From: Rhodobacterales bacterium
GTDB taxonomy: Bacteria > Pseudomonadota > Alphaproteobacteria > Rhodobacterales > Rhodobacteraceae
Length of the DNA: 64,000 nucleotides
Assembly (NCBI GenBank): GCA_002748265.1
Contig: PDRY01000016.1
Location: forward strand, 186,001 to 250,000
Direction of reading: 5' to 3'
This document shows, piece after piece, positions 8,905 to 22,556 of this stretch. Under the pieces are notes generated by a model. That model saw nothing but the letters and a program-made list of their open reading frames with translations, was not told where the DNA came from and ran no database searches. Within the stretch, counting starts at the first letter, position 1. Each line of letters begins with the position of its first letter. The translations under genes were made by a program, and so were the position numbers.

Positions 8905-11226
8905 ATGAGCAGCAAGACGAAGGGCGACAACAAGCCCGCATTCACCGCATCGAACCTCCTGAGACCGGTCCTTTCGGCCGCGATTTTGGGAGCAACGATC
9001 TCTGGCGCGGCCTATGCCCAAAGCTATAGCTTTTCAGGCGTCCAGATCGACGGGAACCAGCGGATCGAGGATGCGACGATCCTGACTTATGCCGGGATCG
9101 CACGCGGGGAGACGGTCTCTGCCGCCCGGCTCAACGATGCGGCGCAAGCGATCCGCAACACGGGGCTCTTCGAATCGGTATCGGTCACCCCGCGCGGCGG
9201 CACCCTCGTGATCGAGGTCGTGGAGCGCGCGACGATCAACCGGATCAATGTCGAAGGGAATCGCCGCCTGAACGACGAAAAGCTTCTCGCTGTCATTTCG
9301 TCTTCGCCGCGCCGCGTTTTCAACCCGCAGCAGGCGGAAGCCGATGCTCAGGCGATGGCCAAGGCCTATGCCGATAGCGGCCGCATCAACGCGGTGGTCA
9401 GCCCGAAGATCATCCGCCGTTCCGATAACCGGGTCGATCTGGTGTTCGAAGTCTCCGAAGGGGGGCTCACAGAGATCCAGCGGATCAGCTTTGTGGGGAA
9501 CCGCAGCTTCTCGGATCGCCGGTTGCGCGGCGTGCTGGAAACGAAACAGGCCGGGATCCTGCGCGCGATCATCCAGCGTGATACCTATGTCTCGGACCGG
9601 ATCGGGTTCGACCGCCAGGTCCTGACCGATTTCTACCGCTCTCGCGGTTATGTTGATTTCCAGATCACCAACGTGGATGTGTCGCTGTCCGAAGAGCGCG
9701 ACGCCACCTTGATTACCTTCAATGTCGTCGAAGGGCAGCAGTTCCGCGTCGGCCAGGTCGATGTGATGTCCGAGATGCCGGGCGTCGATCCGGCCGCCTT
9801 CCGCCGGGCCGTGCGCCTGCGCAGCGGGCAGGTCTATTCTCCTGCCACCATCGACAATGACATTCGCCGACTGGAGCAAGTGGCCATTCGCCAGGGCGTG
9901 GATTTCCTGCGGGTCGATCCGCGCGTGACGCGCGATGATCGTGGCCTGATCCTCAATGTCGATTACGTGCTGACGCGCGGCCCGCGGATTTTCATCGAGC
10001 GGATCGACATTGAAGGCAACACGACGACGCTCGACCGGGTGGTGCGTAACCAGTTCCGCGCCGTTGAAGGCGATCCGTTCAACCCCCGCCAGATCCGCGA
10101 GAGCGCGGAGCGCATCCGGGCGCTTGGCTATTTCAGCAATGCCGAGGTCGAGGCCCGCGAAGGGGCGCGCGGCGACCAGGTGGTTGTCGATGTGAACGTG
10201 ACAGAGCAGCCGACGGGCTCGCTGTCCTTCGGGGCCAACTACTCGACCGACTTCGGTGCCGGGCTGGTGGCGTCGTTCAAGGAGCGCAACTTCCTCGGGC
10301 GCGGTCAGCAGCTGAATTTCGCGATCTCAACGGCGAAGTCGAACCGCAGGTTTAACCTGTCATTTGGTGAGCCCAACGTGTTGGGGCGCAACGTCTCCTT
10401 CGGTTTGGACGCCAGCTACGCGACGACTGACAACGAGAACGCGCTTTATGACACGAAGCGTGGCCGGATCAGCCCGTCCCTTGGCTTCCCGGTGAGCGAC
10501 AATGGTCGCATCAATCTGTTCTACGCCTACGAATACACCGACATCACCGACGTATCGAACGATGCCAGCAAGGTGATCAAGGAAGAGGCCGCTCTGGGCG
10601 GCTTCGGCACCCATTCGCTGGGTTATTCCTTCAGCTGGGATACGCTGCGCTCCGGTTCGCGCGAGGATGATTGGCGTTTCCGCTTCGTCTTTGGTCAGGA
10701 ACTGGGTGCCAGCGAAGATACCCGCTTCGTGCGCAGCTCGGCCTCTGCCACCGCGCAGACCCGCGTTTGGCATGAGGACGTGACCTTGCGCGCCACCATC
10801 GAAGGCGGCGTGTTCAACTATCTCGAAGGCGACAGCCGCGTGACGGACCGCTACTTCATGGGGTCCAACGTGATGCGCGGCTTCCAGCCGGGCGGCATTG
10901 GCCCGCGCGATGCCGATACCGAAGATGCACTTGGCGGCAACGTCTTTGCTGTTGCGCGTCTTGAGGCAGAGTTCCCGCTGGGTCTTCCCGAGGAATACGG
11001 CGTCACGGGCGGGGCCTTTGTCGATTACGGCTCGGTCTGGGATGTGGGCAACACCCACGGCGCCAATGTGCTCTATGATGACTACACGCCGCGCGCCGTT
11101 GCCGGGGTGTCGCTGTTCTGGAAAACGCCTGTCGGTCCGCTGCGGTTCAACTTCACCGAGCCGCTAATAGTCGAAGACAAGGACGAAACCAAGGACTTCG
11201 ACATCACCATTTCGACCACGTTCTGA
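8905..11226 (+). CDS. bamA: Outer membrane protein assembly factor BamA
   Basis: BamA is the central barrel of the complex that folds outer-membrane proteins. The 773-residue product has a signal peptide ending ISGAAYAQS (about residues 30-40), five POTRA domains (about 45-390), then a 16-stranded barrel. The barrel carries the VMRGFQPGGIGPRD loop, equivalent to the conserved VRGF region. The C-terminus is ITISTTF, an aromatic end as required for Bam recognition. I chose the ATG at 8905, preceded by GGTGGGG; a TTG at 8884 is possible. The stop overlaps the ompH start (TGATG). Confidence 0.96.
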   Translation: MSSKTKGDNKPAFTASNLLRPVLSAAILGATISGAAYAQSYSFSGVQIDGNQRIEDATILTYAGIARGETVSAARLNDAAQAIRNTGLFESVSVTPRGGTLVIEVVERATINRINVEGNRRLNDEKLLAVISSSPRRVFNPQQAEADAQAMAKAYADSGRINAVVSPKIIRRSDNRVDLVFEVSEGGLTEIQRISFVGNRSFSDRRLRGVLETKQAGILRAIIQRDTYVSDRIGFDRQVLTDFYRSRGYVDFQITNVDVSLSEERDATLITFNVVEGQQFRVGQVDVMSEMPGVDPAAFRRAVRLRSGQVYSPATIDNDIRRLEQVAIRQGVDFLRVDPRVTRDDRGLILNVDYVLTRGPRIFIERIDIEGNTTTLDRVVRNQFRAVEGDPFNPRQIRESAERIRALGYFSNAEVEAREGARGDQVVVDVNVTEQPTGSLSFGANYSTDFGAGLVASFKERNFLGRGQQLNFAISTAKSNRRFNLSFGEPNVLGRNVSFGLDASYATTDNENALYDTKRGRISPSLGFPVSDNGRINLFYAYEYTDITDVSNDASKVIKEEAALGGFGTHSLGYSFSWDTLRSGSREDDWRFRFVFGQELGASEDTRFVRSSASATAQTRVWHEDVTLRATIEGGVFNYLEGDSRVTDRYFMGSNVMRGFQPGGIGPRDADTEDALGGNVFAVARLEAEFPLGLPEEYGVTGGAFVDYGSVWDVGNTHGANVLYDDYTPRAVAGVSLFWKTPVGPLRFNFTEPLIVEDKDETKDFDITISTTF

Positions 11227-11786
11227 TGCGTGCCGCGCTATTGGCGGTGTTGATTGGGCTGGGCGCTCCTCTGGGCGCCCAGGACGCTCCGGCGCGGCAG
11301 CCGACGGTTGGCCCTCTGGTGGCGCCCAGTGGCGTGTTGATCATCGACAGCGAGCGGATGTTCAGCGAAAGCGCCTTTGGGCGGCGCGTGGCAGAGACCT
11401 TGCGGCGTCAGACAGAGGATCTGGCGGCAGAGAACCGCCGGATCGAAGCGGACCTGACCGAAGAGGAACGCAGCCTGACCGAGCGCCGACCGGGCATGGA
11501 TGTCGACCAATTCCGCACAGAAGCTGAGGCGTTCGACGCCAAGGTCCAGGAGATCCGGATTGCTCAGGACGCCAAGGAACGCGCGCTCCAGCAGGCCAGC
11601 AATGCCGAACGCGACAGCTTCCTGCGCCAGGTGCAGCCGGTTCTGGGCGGGCTCATGTCCGAACGCGGCGCGACGGTGATCCTGGATCGCCGGGCCGTTT
11701 TCCTGGGCACGACTGCCGCTGATATCACCGACTTGGCCATCGCCGCGATTGATGCTGCGATTGGCTCAGGGGAGGCGGCAGAGTAA
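11226..11786 (+). CDS. OmpH/Skp-family periplasmic chaperone
   Basis: A 186-residue secreted protein with a signal sequence ending at LGAQ (about residue 19). The core strand LIIDSERMF is followed by a long charged coiled coil (about residues 55-130). The strand VILDRRAVFLGTTAADIT, typical of Skp/OmpH trimers, comes after it. Skp holds unfolded outer-membrane proteins in the periplasm for BamA. The gene overlaps bamA by one base and is followed by fabZ, the usual order in proteobacteria. The name skp would fit, but alphaproteobacterial members diverge. Confidence 0.85.
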   Translation: MRAALLAVLIGLGAPLGAQDAPARQPTVGPLVAPSGVLIIDSERMFSESAFGRRVAETLRRQTEDLAAENRRIEADLTEEERSLTERRPGMDVDQFRTEAEAFDAKVQEIRIAQDAKERALQQASNAERDSFLRQVQPVLGGLMSERGATVILDRRAVFLGTTAADITDLAIAAIDAAIGSGEAAE

Positions 11787-11855
11787 GCTGTGCTTGCTCC
11801 GCGCTCGGGGGGTTGATAACCCATCCGCACCATGATCCGGGGAGAAATGAGCGCC

Positions 11856-12329
11856 ATGAGCGAGAGCACCGTCCAAGAGCTGGCCCGCGCCGACATCCAG
11901 ACCATCCAGCGGATCCTGCCGCATCGCTACCCGTTCCTTCTGGTGGATCGGGTGGAACAGATCGACGGCACGGCAAGCGCTGTGGGGATCAAGAATGTCT
12001 CCATGAACGAGCCGCATTTTCAGGGGCATTTCCCCGGCACGCCGATCATGCCCGGTGTGACCATCGTCGAGGCCATGGCGCAGACGTCCGCGGTGATGGT
12101 CGGGGTGACCATGGGCCTGCTGGACGGCGATCTGCTGGTCTATTTCATGGGCATCGACAACTGCAAATTCCGCCGCAAGGTGATCCCCGGCGACGTGCTG
12201 GAGATGAAAGTTGAGACCACGCGCGGCAAGCCGGGCGGCAAGGTCTGGAAGTTCAAGGGCGTCGCCACCGTCGATGGTGAGCTGGCCTGCGAAGCCGAGT
12301 TCACCGCGATGATGGATCTGGGCGCGTGA
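11856..12329 (+). CDS. fabZ: 3-hydroxyacyl-[acyl-carrier-protein] dehydratase FabZ
   Basis: FabZ dehydrates 3-hydroxyacyl-ACP in fatty acid elongation and competes with LpxA for 3-hydroxyacyl-ACP. The hot-dog fold protein shows [11 protein letters not shown], then [19 protein letters not shown], which carries the catalytic His and Glu. I chose the ATG at 11856 because GGAG lies 11 bases upstream; ATGs at 11832 and 11847 are in frame and cannot be excluded. The 3' end overlaps the lpxA GTG start by 4 bases. Product about 157 residues. Confidence 0.94.
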   Translation: MSESTVQELARADIQTIQRILPHRYPFLLVDRVEQIDGTASAVGIKNVSMNEPHFQGHFPGTPIMPGVTIVEAMAQTSAVMVGVTMGLLDGDLLVYFMGIDNCKFRRKVIPGDVLEMKVETTRGKPGGKVWKFKGVATVDGELACEAEFTAMMDLGA

Positions 12330-13111
12330 GCACCGACATCCATCCCTCCAGTGTCATCGACCCGTCCGCGCAGATCGGTGACGGCTGCAAGATCGGCCCG
12401 TTTTGCGTGATCGGGCCTCAGGTCGTTCTGGGCGACGGGGTGGAGCTGAAATCCCACGTCGTCGTCACCGGAGATACCCATGTTGGCGCGGACACGGTCA
12501 TCTTCTCCTTCGCCGTCATCGGAGAGATTCCGCAGGACAAGAAGTTCGGCGGAGAAGCGACCCGACTGCGCATCGGCGCCCGCAACCGCATCCGCGAACA
12601 CGTGACCATGAACCCGGGCACCGAAGGCGGCGGCGGCATCACCCGTGTGGGCGATGACGGGCTGTTCCTGGCGGGCAGCCATATCGCCCATGACTGCCAG
12701 GTGGGGGACCGCGTCGTGGTCGTGAACCACACCGCGCTTGCCGGTCACGTGGAGGTCGGGGACGACGTGGTGATTGGCGGGCTGTCAGGGATCCACCAAT
12801 TCGTGCGGATCGGGCAGGGCGCCATGATTGGCGCGATGTCCATGGTCACCAAGGATGTGATGCCGTTCGGGCTCGTTCAGGGGCCGCGGGCGGAGCTGGA
12901 AGGGCTCAACCTCGTCGGCCTGAAGCGCCGGGGCGTGTCGCGCGAAGACATCGCCGCGCTGCGGGCGGCCTTTGGGGCGCTGCGCGACGGCGAAGGCCCG
13001 TTCCATGACCGCGCGCAGACGGTTCGCGACGAGGCCGACAGCGCCCATGTCCGCGAGATGCTCGATTTCGTTCTGGGCGATCACAGCCGCCACGTGCTGA
13101 CGCCGGTCTGA
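12326..13111 (+). CDS. lpxA: UDP-N-acetylglucosamine acyltransferase LpxA
   Basis: LpxA adds the first 3-hydroxyacyl chain to UDP-GlcNAc, the first step of lipid A synthesis. The 261-residue product is a left-handed beta helix with repeated hexapeptides (for example [14 protein letters not shown]). The catalytic His region is HIAHDCQVG (about residues 113-121), and a C-terminal helical bundle follows. The start is GTG overlapping fabZ. The neighbours fabZ, lpxI and lpxB form the rest of the lipid A block. Confidence 0.96.
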   Translation: MSTDIHPSSVIDPSAQIGDGCKIGPFCVIGPQVVLGDGVELKSHVVVTGDTHVGADTVIFSFAVIGEIPQDKKFGGEATRLRIGARNRIREHVTMNPGTEGGGGITRVGDDGLFLAGSHIAHDCQVGDRVVVVNHTALAGHVEVGDDVVIGGLSGIHQFVRIGQGAMIGAMSMVTKDVMPFGLVQGPRAELEGLNLVGLKRRGVSREDIAALRAAFGALRDGEGPFHDRAQTVRDEADSAHVREMLDFVLGDHSRHVLTPV

Positions 13112-13896
13112 TGCGCGCGGTGATCGCAGGGACGGGGGCACTGCCCGCCCACTTGGCAGGGCTTTCCGATCCTCCGCTGATCTGCCCGCTAGAGGGGTTC
13201 GCCCCGACCTTGCCCGACAGCGTGGAAACGCATCCGTTTCGGTTGGAGCAGCTCGGAACGCTTCTGAACGAGTTGGAATCGCGCGGCGTGCGCGATGTCT
13301 GCTTTGCCGGGGCCATGGCGCGAGTGCCGGTGGATCCGTCTCGGATCGACGCCGCCACACTGCCGCTGGTGCCCCGCATCATGGCGGCGCTGCAATCGGG
13401 GGGGGATGATGCAGCCCTCCGCGCGGCGGCGGCCTTGTTCGAAGAGCGCGGGTTCACCTTGCACGGGGCCCATGACTGGGCCCCGGACCTGCTGCCGCCA
13501 GAGGGGGTTCTCAGCGGTGCGCTGACCCCGGACGTCGAGGCGTCTGCCGCGCAGGCGATGACGCTTCTCGAACAGCTCTCCCCGGCTGATCTGGGGCAGG
13601 GCTGCGTTCTTCTGGGCACGCGGGTGATGGCGGTCGAAGCCGCGCCCGGCACGGATTGGATGCTGGGCTCTTTGGCCGGGGGCGAGGCGCGCGGTGGCCT
13701 CTTCGCCAAGGCGCCCAAGGCCGGTCAGGACCGGCGGTTTGATCTGCCGGCCATCGGTCCGCACACGGTTGACGGGGCCGCCAAGGCAGGGCTGAGCGCC
13801 ATTGTGATCCAGGCGGGCGGCGTCATGGTGCTTGACCGATCCGGCACGATTGCGGCGGCCCAGGAGGCCGGGATCACGCTGTGGGTGAGGCCGTGA
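13111..13896 (+). CDS. lpxI: UDP-2,3-diacylglucosamine pyrophosphatase LpxI
   Basis: LpxI (formerly DUF1009) replaces LpxH in many alphaproteobacteria and hydrolyses UDP-2,3-diacylglucosamine to lipid X. The 261-residue protein starts with the small N-terminal domain (AVIAGTGALP) and has the C-terminal catalytic segments FAKAPKAGQDRRFDLPAIG (about residues 198-216) and VDGAAKAGLSAIVIQAGG. Its position between lpxA and lpxB supports the call strongly. It shares its first A with the lpxA stop. Confidence 0.93.
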   Translation: MRAVIAGTGALPAHLAGLSDPPLICPLEGFAPTLPDSVETHPFRLEQLGTLLNELESRGVRDVCFAGAMARVPVDPSRIDAATLPLVPRIMAALQSGGDDAALRAAAALFEERGFTLHGAHDWAPDLLPPEGVLSGALTPDVEASAAQAMTLLEQLSPADLGQGCVLLGTRVMAVEAAPGTDWMLGSLAGGEARGGLFAKAPKAGQDRRFDLPAIGPHTVDGAAKAGLSAIVIQAGGVMVLDRSGTIAAAQEAGITLWVRP

Positions 13897-15017
13897 AGGC
13901 GTTCCTCATCGCGGGCGAGGCCTCGGGCGATAAGCTGGGCGGGGCGCTAATGGCGGGGCTCCGCCAGATCGGGCCGCTGCAGGCCTCTGGCGTCGGCGGC
14001 GCAGAGATGGCGGGGCAGGGGCTCTCCAGCCTGTTTCCCATGTCGGATCTGTCAGTCATGGGGCTGGCCGAGGTTCTGCCGCGGTATCGCCAGCTCAAGC
14101 GCCGGATCCGCGAGGCGGCGCAGGCGGTGATCGACACGGCGCCGGATGTGCTCATCACGATCGACAGCCCGGATTTCTGTCTGCGCGTGGCAAAGATCGT
14201 GAAAGCCGCGCGGCCCGATCTGCCCATCATCCACTATGTCGCGCCGTCGGTCTGGGCCTGGCGCCCCGGGCGCGCCGCGAAAATGGCGCGGGTGGTGGAT
14301 CACGTTCTGGCTCTTTTGCCGTTTGAGCCGCCCTATATGCACGCGGCCGGGCTCAGCTGCGATTTCGTCGGTCATCCCGTGGTGGCGGACCCGGCTGCTG
14401 ATCCGGCGCAGGTCGCTGCGCTGAAAGCCGAAGGCGACGGCCCGATCCTGTGCGTGCTGCCCGGCTCCCGGCGCGGAGAGGTCACCCGCCTCGCCCCGGT
14501 CTTTGGCGCCACGCTTACGCGGCTCAACTGGGAGGGGCGCGTGATCGTCCCCGTTGCCCCGGGCCTCGAAGAGCTGGTCGCCCAGCAGGTTGCGTCCTGG
14601 CCGGTGACGCCGCGTCTTGTGCTGCCCGGCGAAGGGCTGCGTAAACAGTCCGTTCTGGCGGCTTCGGATCTGGCTCTGGCTGCATCCGGCACCGTATCAC
14701 TGGAGCTGGCAAAGGCGGGCACACCGATGGTGATCGCCTATGACATGGCGTGGCTGAGCCGCCAGATCATGTCCCGCATGGTGCGGATCGACACGGTGAC
14801 GCTGGTCAATCTGGTCAGCGAAACCCGCGCGGTGCCTGAATTCATCGGTGCCCGCTGCCGCCCCGAGCTGATCGCGCCCGCGCTTGATGCGGTGCGCCAC
14901 GATCCCGCCGCGCAGACCAAGGCGATGTCCCTGACGATGGAGCGGCTCGGCGCGGGCGGTGAAGCGCCGGGCCTGCGCGCCGCGCGCTCTGTGGCTGCGT
15001 TTCTGGACCGCGCTTAG
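13893..15017 (+). CDS. lpxB: Lipid-A-disaccharide synthase LpxB
   Basis: LpxB joins lipid X and UDP-diacylglucosamine into the lipid A disaccharide. The GT-B fold is visible as [12 protein letters not shown] (N-terminal), [10 protein letters not shown] and the C-terminal donor-site segment [20 protein letters not shown] (about residues 263-282). The GTG at 13893 overlaps the lpxI stop as GTGA; another GTG at 13881 is in frame. Product about 374 residues. The stop overlaps that of the convergent mnmA by a few bases. Confidence 0.94.
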   Translation: MKAFLIAGEASGDKLGGALMAGLRQIGPLQASGVGGAEMAGQGLSSLFPMSDLSVMGLAEVLPRYRQLKRRIREAAQAVIDTAPDVLITIDSPDFCLRVAKIVKAARPDLPIIHYVAPSVWAWRPGRAAKMARVVDHVLALLPFEPPYMHAAGLSCDFVGHPVVADPAADPAQVAALKAEGDGPILCVLPGSRRGEVTRLAPVFGATLTRLNWEGRVIVPVAPGLEELVAQQVASWPVTPRLVLPGEGLRKQSVLAASDLALAASGTVSLELAKAGTPMVIAYDMAWLSRQIMSRMVRIDTVTLVNLVSETRAVPEFIGARCRPELIAPALDAVRHDPAAQTKAMSLTMERLGAGGEAPGLRAARSVAAFLDRA

Positions 15018-16147
15018 CCCTTGTGAATCCAGCCGCCGCCAAGCACGCGGGTGCCGCCGGTTTGATAGAACACGCATGCTTGTCCGGGGCTCACGCCCTC
15101 TTCAGCTACAGCCAGCTCGACTTCCGCTTCGGTGTCCGAGATCGGGCGCAGAATCGCCTCCGTCGGCGGGCGGGTGGAGCGCACTTTCACGGAAATCTCG
15201 CGCGCCGCGCCGGTGAATGCACCATCGCCCAGCCAGTTCACCTCGCGCACCGGCACGGTGCGGGTCGCCAGCATCTCTTTGGGGCCGACAATGACGCGGC
15301 GCTGATCGACATCCAGCTTTACGACGTAAAGCGGCTCTGCCAACCCGCCGATGCCCAGCCCGCGCCGCTGGCCGATCGTGTAGTGAATCAGACCGCGATG
15401 CTCGCCCAGGATGCGACCATCGGCGTGGACGATCTCTCCGGGCTCGGCAGCGCCAGGGCGGAGTTTTTCGATCACCGAGGCGTAATTGCCGTCAGGCACG
15501 AAGCAGATGTCCTGACTGTCCGGTTTGTCCGCCACGGGCAGGCCGTACTTGGTGGCGAGCGCCCGGGTTTCGGCCTTGGACTTCAGGTGCCCAAGAGGGA
15601 ACCGCAGGAAGTCAAGCTGTTCGGGGGTGGTGGAGAACAGGAAATAGCTCTGATCGCGCACAGGGTCTGCCGCCTGGTGCAGTTCGGCACCATGCGGGCC
15701 CATTTTGCGCTGAATATAGTGGCCGGTGGCCATGCAATCGGCGTCCAGATCACGCGCGGTGGCGAGCAGATCCTTGAATTTCACCCGCTCATTGCAGCGA
15801 ATGCAGGGCACGGGCGTCGCTCCGGCCAGATAGCTGTCGGCAAACTCATCAATCACCGCGTCTTTGAAGATGTTCTCATAATCAAGGACATAATGCGGGA
15901 AGCCCATTTCTTCGGCCACGCGGCGCGCATCGTGGATGTCGCGCCCGGCGCAGCAGGCGCCTTTCTTGGCCAAGGCCGCACCGTGATCGTAAAGCTGAAG
16001 CGTCACGCCCACGACGTCATAGCCCTCGCGCGCGAGTTCCGCCGCCACGACAGAGCTATCCACCCCGCCCGACATCGCCACAACAACGCGCGTTTCGGAT
16101 GGCGGCTTGGCAAAGCCCAGCGAATTGAGCGCAGGGTCGAGCGGCAT
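15014..16147 (-). CDS. mnmA: tRNA-specific 2-thiouridylase MnmA
   Basis: MnmA puts sulfur on U34 of Lys, Glu and Gln tRNAs. The PP-loop SGGVDSS lies near residues 26-32. The catalytic cysteines lie in the [10 protein letters not shown] segment and in the [10 protein letters not shown] segment; ATGHYIQ is also present. I chose the ATG at 16147, with AGGAG 8 bases upstream, although the frame stays open to 16216. Product 377 residues. It is convergent with lpxB and divergent from sciP. Confidence 0.95.
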   Translation of the reverse strand: MPLDPALNSLGFAKPPSETRVVVAMSGGVDSSVVAAELAREGYDVVGVTLQLYDHGAALAKKGACCAGRDIHDARRVAEEMGFPHYVLDYENIFKDAVIDEFADSYLAGATPVPCIRCNERVKFKDLLATARDLDADCMATGHYIQRKMGPHGAELHQAADPVRDQSYFLFSTTPEQLDFLRFPLGHLKSKAETRALATKYGLPVADKPDSQDICFVPDGNYASVIEKLRPGAAEPGEIVHADGRILGEHRGLIHYTIGQRRGLGIGGLAEPLYVVKLDVDQRRVIVGPKEMLATRTVPVREVNWLGDGAFTGAAREISVKVRSTRPPTEAILRPISDTEAEVELAVAEEGVSPGQACVFYQTGGTRVLGGGWIHKG

Positions 16148-16270
16148 AGTGATCTCCTTGGGGCAAGATGGCCAGAATATAGGAAAATGCCACGTATTCT
16201 CAAGAGCCCGATTCATGCCCCCTTAAGAGGCGCGCGCCAGTTTGACCTTTGAAAGAGGATGGAGCGCGAT

Positions 16271-16558
16271 ATGTTCTTGAAACGGATTGATGGCCCCCGG
16301 ACGGTGACCCTGCCAAGCGGCCGCAAGATGAGCCGGGCCGACATGCCCGACCCTGGCACGTTACGATGGACAGCCGCGCGTAAGGCCACAGTCGTGCGGG
16401 GCGTCGTTCATGGGCTTGTGTCGCGCGACTGGGCGCTGAGCGCCTATGAGCTGTCGGAAGAAGAATTGGACAGTTGGATTGATGCACGCACGACCCATGG
16501 AGATGCCGCCCTGCGGGTGACGGCGATTCAAGATTACCGGCAATCTGGCGTTGAGTGA
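16271..16558 (+). CDS. sciP: SciP-type CtrA inhibitor (DUF1153)
   Basis: SciP is a small helix-turn-helix protein that, in Caulobacter, binds CtrA and blocks transcription from CtrA-dependent promoters. The 95-residue product has the family segments LPSGRKMSRADMP and RWTAARKATVV, then the helical hairpin around SAYELSEEELDSW. I chose the ATG at 16271 because GGAG lies 6 bases before it; the ATG at 16259 has AGAGG directly abutting. It sits 83 bases upstream of ctrA on the same strand, a linkage I remember as common in Rhodobacterales. Confidence 0.88.
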   Translation: MFLKRIDGPRTVTLPSGRKMSRADMPDPGTLRWTAARKATVVRGVVHGLVSRDWALSAYELSEEELDSWIDARTTHGDAALRVTAIQDYRQSGVE

Positions 16559-16577
16559 TGTCTTGCGTTAGCCACGG

Positions 16578-16593
16578 GTAACGGGAAATTAAC
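16578..16593 (+). promoter_or_regulatory. Candidate CtrA box upstream of ctrA
   Basis: GTAA, seven bases, then TTAAC, compared with the CtrA consensus TTAA-N7-TTAAC: one mismatch in the first half-site. It lies about 50 bases before the ctrA start, which fits autoregulation as known in Caulobacter. Another TTAAC occurs 11 bases further on. Confidence 0.5.
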
Positions 16594-16641
16594 CTTTGCG
16601 GGGTTAACACCGTTCCAACGAGGCGCGCGCAGGAGGCATTG

Positions 16642-17355
16642 ATGCGTATTCTTCTGGTTGAGGATGATCCGACCACATCCAAGAGCATCGAAATGATGCT
16701 GGCCCATGCGGACTTCAATGTTTACGCGACAGCGCTTGGGGAAGACGCGATCGACCTGGCCAAGCTCTATGATTACGATCTGATCCTTCTGGACATCAAC
16801 CTGCCTGACATGAGCGGTCATGAAGTCCTGCGCCAGCTTCGGCTCGCACGGGTGGAGACGCCGACACTGATCCTTTCGGGTGAGGCCGGGACGGACAGCA
16901 AGCTGAAGGGGTTCGGCTCTGGCGCGGATGACTATCTGACGAAGCCCTTCCACCGCGAGGAGCTCGTGGCTCGGATTCAGGCGATCATCCGGCGCTCGAA
17001 GGGGCACGCGCAATCGGTGATCACGACAGGCAAGATCAACGTCAACCTGGATGCCAAATCTGTCGATATCGCGGGCACCCCGGTCCATCTGACCGGGAAG
17101 GAGTATCAGATGCTTGAGCTTTTGAGCCTGCGTAAAGGGACCACGCTCACCAAGGAGATGTTCCTCAACCATCTCTACGGCGGCATGGATGAGCCCGAGC
17201 TCAAGATCATCGACGTGTTCATCTGCAAGTTGCGCAAGAAGCTGGCGCAGGCCAATGAGGGTGAAAGCCATATCGAAACCGTCTGGGGCCGGGGCTATGT
17301 TCTGCGCGAGCCGGTGAGCGAGGCGCACGAGGAACGGGTTGCTCTCGGCGTCTAG
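16642..17355 (+). CDS. ctrA: Cell-cycle response regulator CtrA
   Basis: CtrA is the master response regulator of alphaproteobacteria; in Rhodobacterales it controls motility, gene transfer agents and some cell-cycle genes. The receiver domain starts MRILLVEDD, with the phosphoacceptor Asp in [13 protein letters not shown] (about residue 51) and KPFH as the switch Lys. The OmpR-type winged helix contains long stretches that I recall as nearly invariant in CtrA, such as [25 protein letters not shown] precedes the ATG at 16642. ChpT at 58.8 kb is the likely phosphodonor protein. Confidence 0.96.
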   Translation: MRILLVEDDPTTSKSIEMMLAHADFNVYATALGEDAIDLAKLYDYDLILLDINLPDMSGHEVLRQLRLARVETPTLILSGEAGTDSKLKGFGSGADDYLTKPFHREELVARIQAIIRRSKGHAQSVITTGKINVNLDAKSVDIAGTPVHLTGKEYQMLELLSLRKGTTLTKEMFLNHLYGGMDEPELKIIDVFICKLRKKLAQANEGESHIETVWGRGYVLREPVSEAHEERVALGV

Positions 17356-21668
<4,313 letters not shown>

Positions 21669-21696
21669 ACTGGATTGGAACAAAATGTTCTCATTT

Positions 21697-21711
21697 GTTC
21701 TCAAAAAGTTC
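21697..21711 (+). promoter_or_regulatory. LexA (SOS) box, GTTC-N7-GTTC
   Basis: A direct repeat GTTC-N7-GTTC (spacer TCAAAAA), the alphaproteobacterial LexA site. A third GTTC stands 6 bases upstream at 21687-21690, and GAAC occurs at 21678-21681. The site is 57 bases before the small gene at 21768 and 29 bases after recG. Confidence 0.7.
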
Positions 21712-21767
21712 TTTACGCAGTCTTAACCATATGGAACAAATGGGCAACAGATCAAAGGAGACGCCCC

Positions 21768-21890
21768 ATGGTCCAAGACATCACTCAAATCGTCGCCCGC
21801 AACCGCGGCACGCTTTTGCCCGATGCTTTGGGCGCTGTGGCTCTTCTGGTGATCCTGTTCGTCGGCTTGTCCCTGCCCGGATCGGTCTGA
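21768..21890 (+). CDS. Small SOS-linked membrane protein (40 aa)
   Basis: The ATG at 21768 follows AAAGGAG with good spacing. The 40-residue product has a polar start (MVQDITQIVARNRG) and one membrane helix (ALGAVALLVILFVGLSL, about residues 22-38). The LexA box upstream and a terminator about 100 bases downstream make a self-contained transcription unit. Caulobacter has a very small SOS-induced inner-membrane division inhibitor (SidA), so a similar role is possible. I see no residue-level similarity that would prove it. Confidence 0.65.
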   Translation: MVQDITQIVARNRGTLLPDALGAVALLVILFVGLSLPGSV

Positions 21891-21986
21891 CTGCCTCACA
21901 CCTCTCGCGCCCGCTGCGGCTTCGACGCTCACCTGCCTGTCCCGAGCGTTCGCCGCAAACGGGGTCCCGCGCGATTGGCGATCCTG

Positions 21987-22024
21987 CCGCCGCCATCCTC
22001 TACCGGGATGTGCGGCGGTTTTTT
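21987..22024 (+). terminator. Rho-independent terminator
   Basis: Stem arms CCGCCGC (21987-21993) and GCGGCGG (22012-22018), with an inner CATCC/GGATG pairing, followed by six T. It ends the short SOS-linked transcript; the convergent scaffold gene stops 17 bases further on. Confidence 0.85.
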
Positions 22025-22040
22025 AATTTAAAGCAATGGC

Positions 22041-22487
22041 TTATCTGGCGTTCTTCGCGTTTTTGATCGCGGTCAGGGTCGCATCGAAACACAGCAGGAT
22101 TGACGGGTGACGGTTGCGGAACTCCGCCGCGGGGCGCAGCACCTCGAGCCCGTCCCACGGCGCAGCGGGCGCCGGGGCACCTTCGGTCAGCATCGCGGCC
22201 AGCTCATCGCGGCCGCGGCGGATCGTGGCTTCGTCCTGGCCGATGATGGCGGCCCCGATCACCGCGCTTGCCGCCTGGCCCAGGGCGCAGGCCTTCACGT
22301 CCTGCCCAAACTGCGCGACGCGCCCGCCGTCCATGACCAGATCCACGGTGACGGTCGATCCGCAAAGCGGCGAACGTTCGCGCGCCGTGCCTTGCGGTGC
22401 CTCAAGACGTCCCAGATGGGGAATATCCGCCGCCAAGGCCAGGATGCGGCCGGAATACAGCTTGATCAGATCGGCATCGCTGCTCAT
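22041..22487 (-). CDS. NifU/IscU-like iron-sulfur scaffold protein
   Basis: A 148-residue protein of the NifU N-terminal fold, which holds nascent Fe-S clusters. The three ligand Cys positions are visible in SPLCGS (about residue 42), VKACALGQAA (about 67) and ILLCFDA (about 131), matching the IscU/SufU pattern. No sufBCD or iscS gene is adjacent. The gene is divergent from hisI, 69 bases apart. A loss of scaffold function with another role cannot be ruled out, but all three Cys are kept. Confidence 0.82.
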   Translation of the reverse strand: MSSDADLIKLYSGRILALAADIPHLGRLEAPQGTARERSPLCGSTVTVDLVMDGGRVAQFGQDVKACALGQAASAVIGAAIIGQDEATIRRGRDELAAMLTEGAPAPAAPWDGLEVLRPAAEFRNRHPSILLCFDATLTAIKNAKNAR

Positions 22488-22556
22488 GGCATTTCCCTTC
22501 CGCGGCTTTCCCTCTACTTAAGGTCCCTGTGCCGGACTGCCAGAGGAAAACCGACC

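Noticed and set aside
16586-16607. A second CtrA box formed by the two later TTAAC motifs
   Set aside because: The half-sites are 11 bases apart, not 7.
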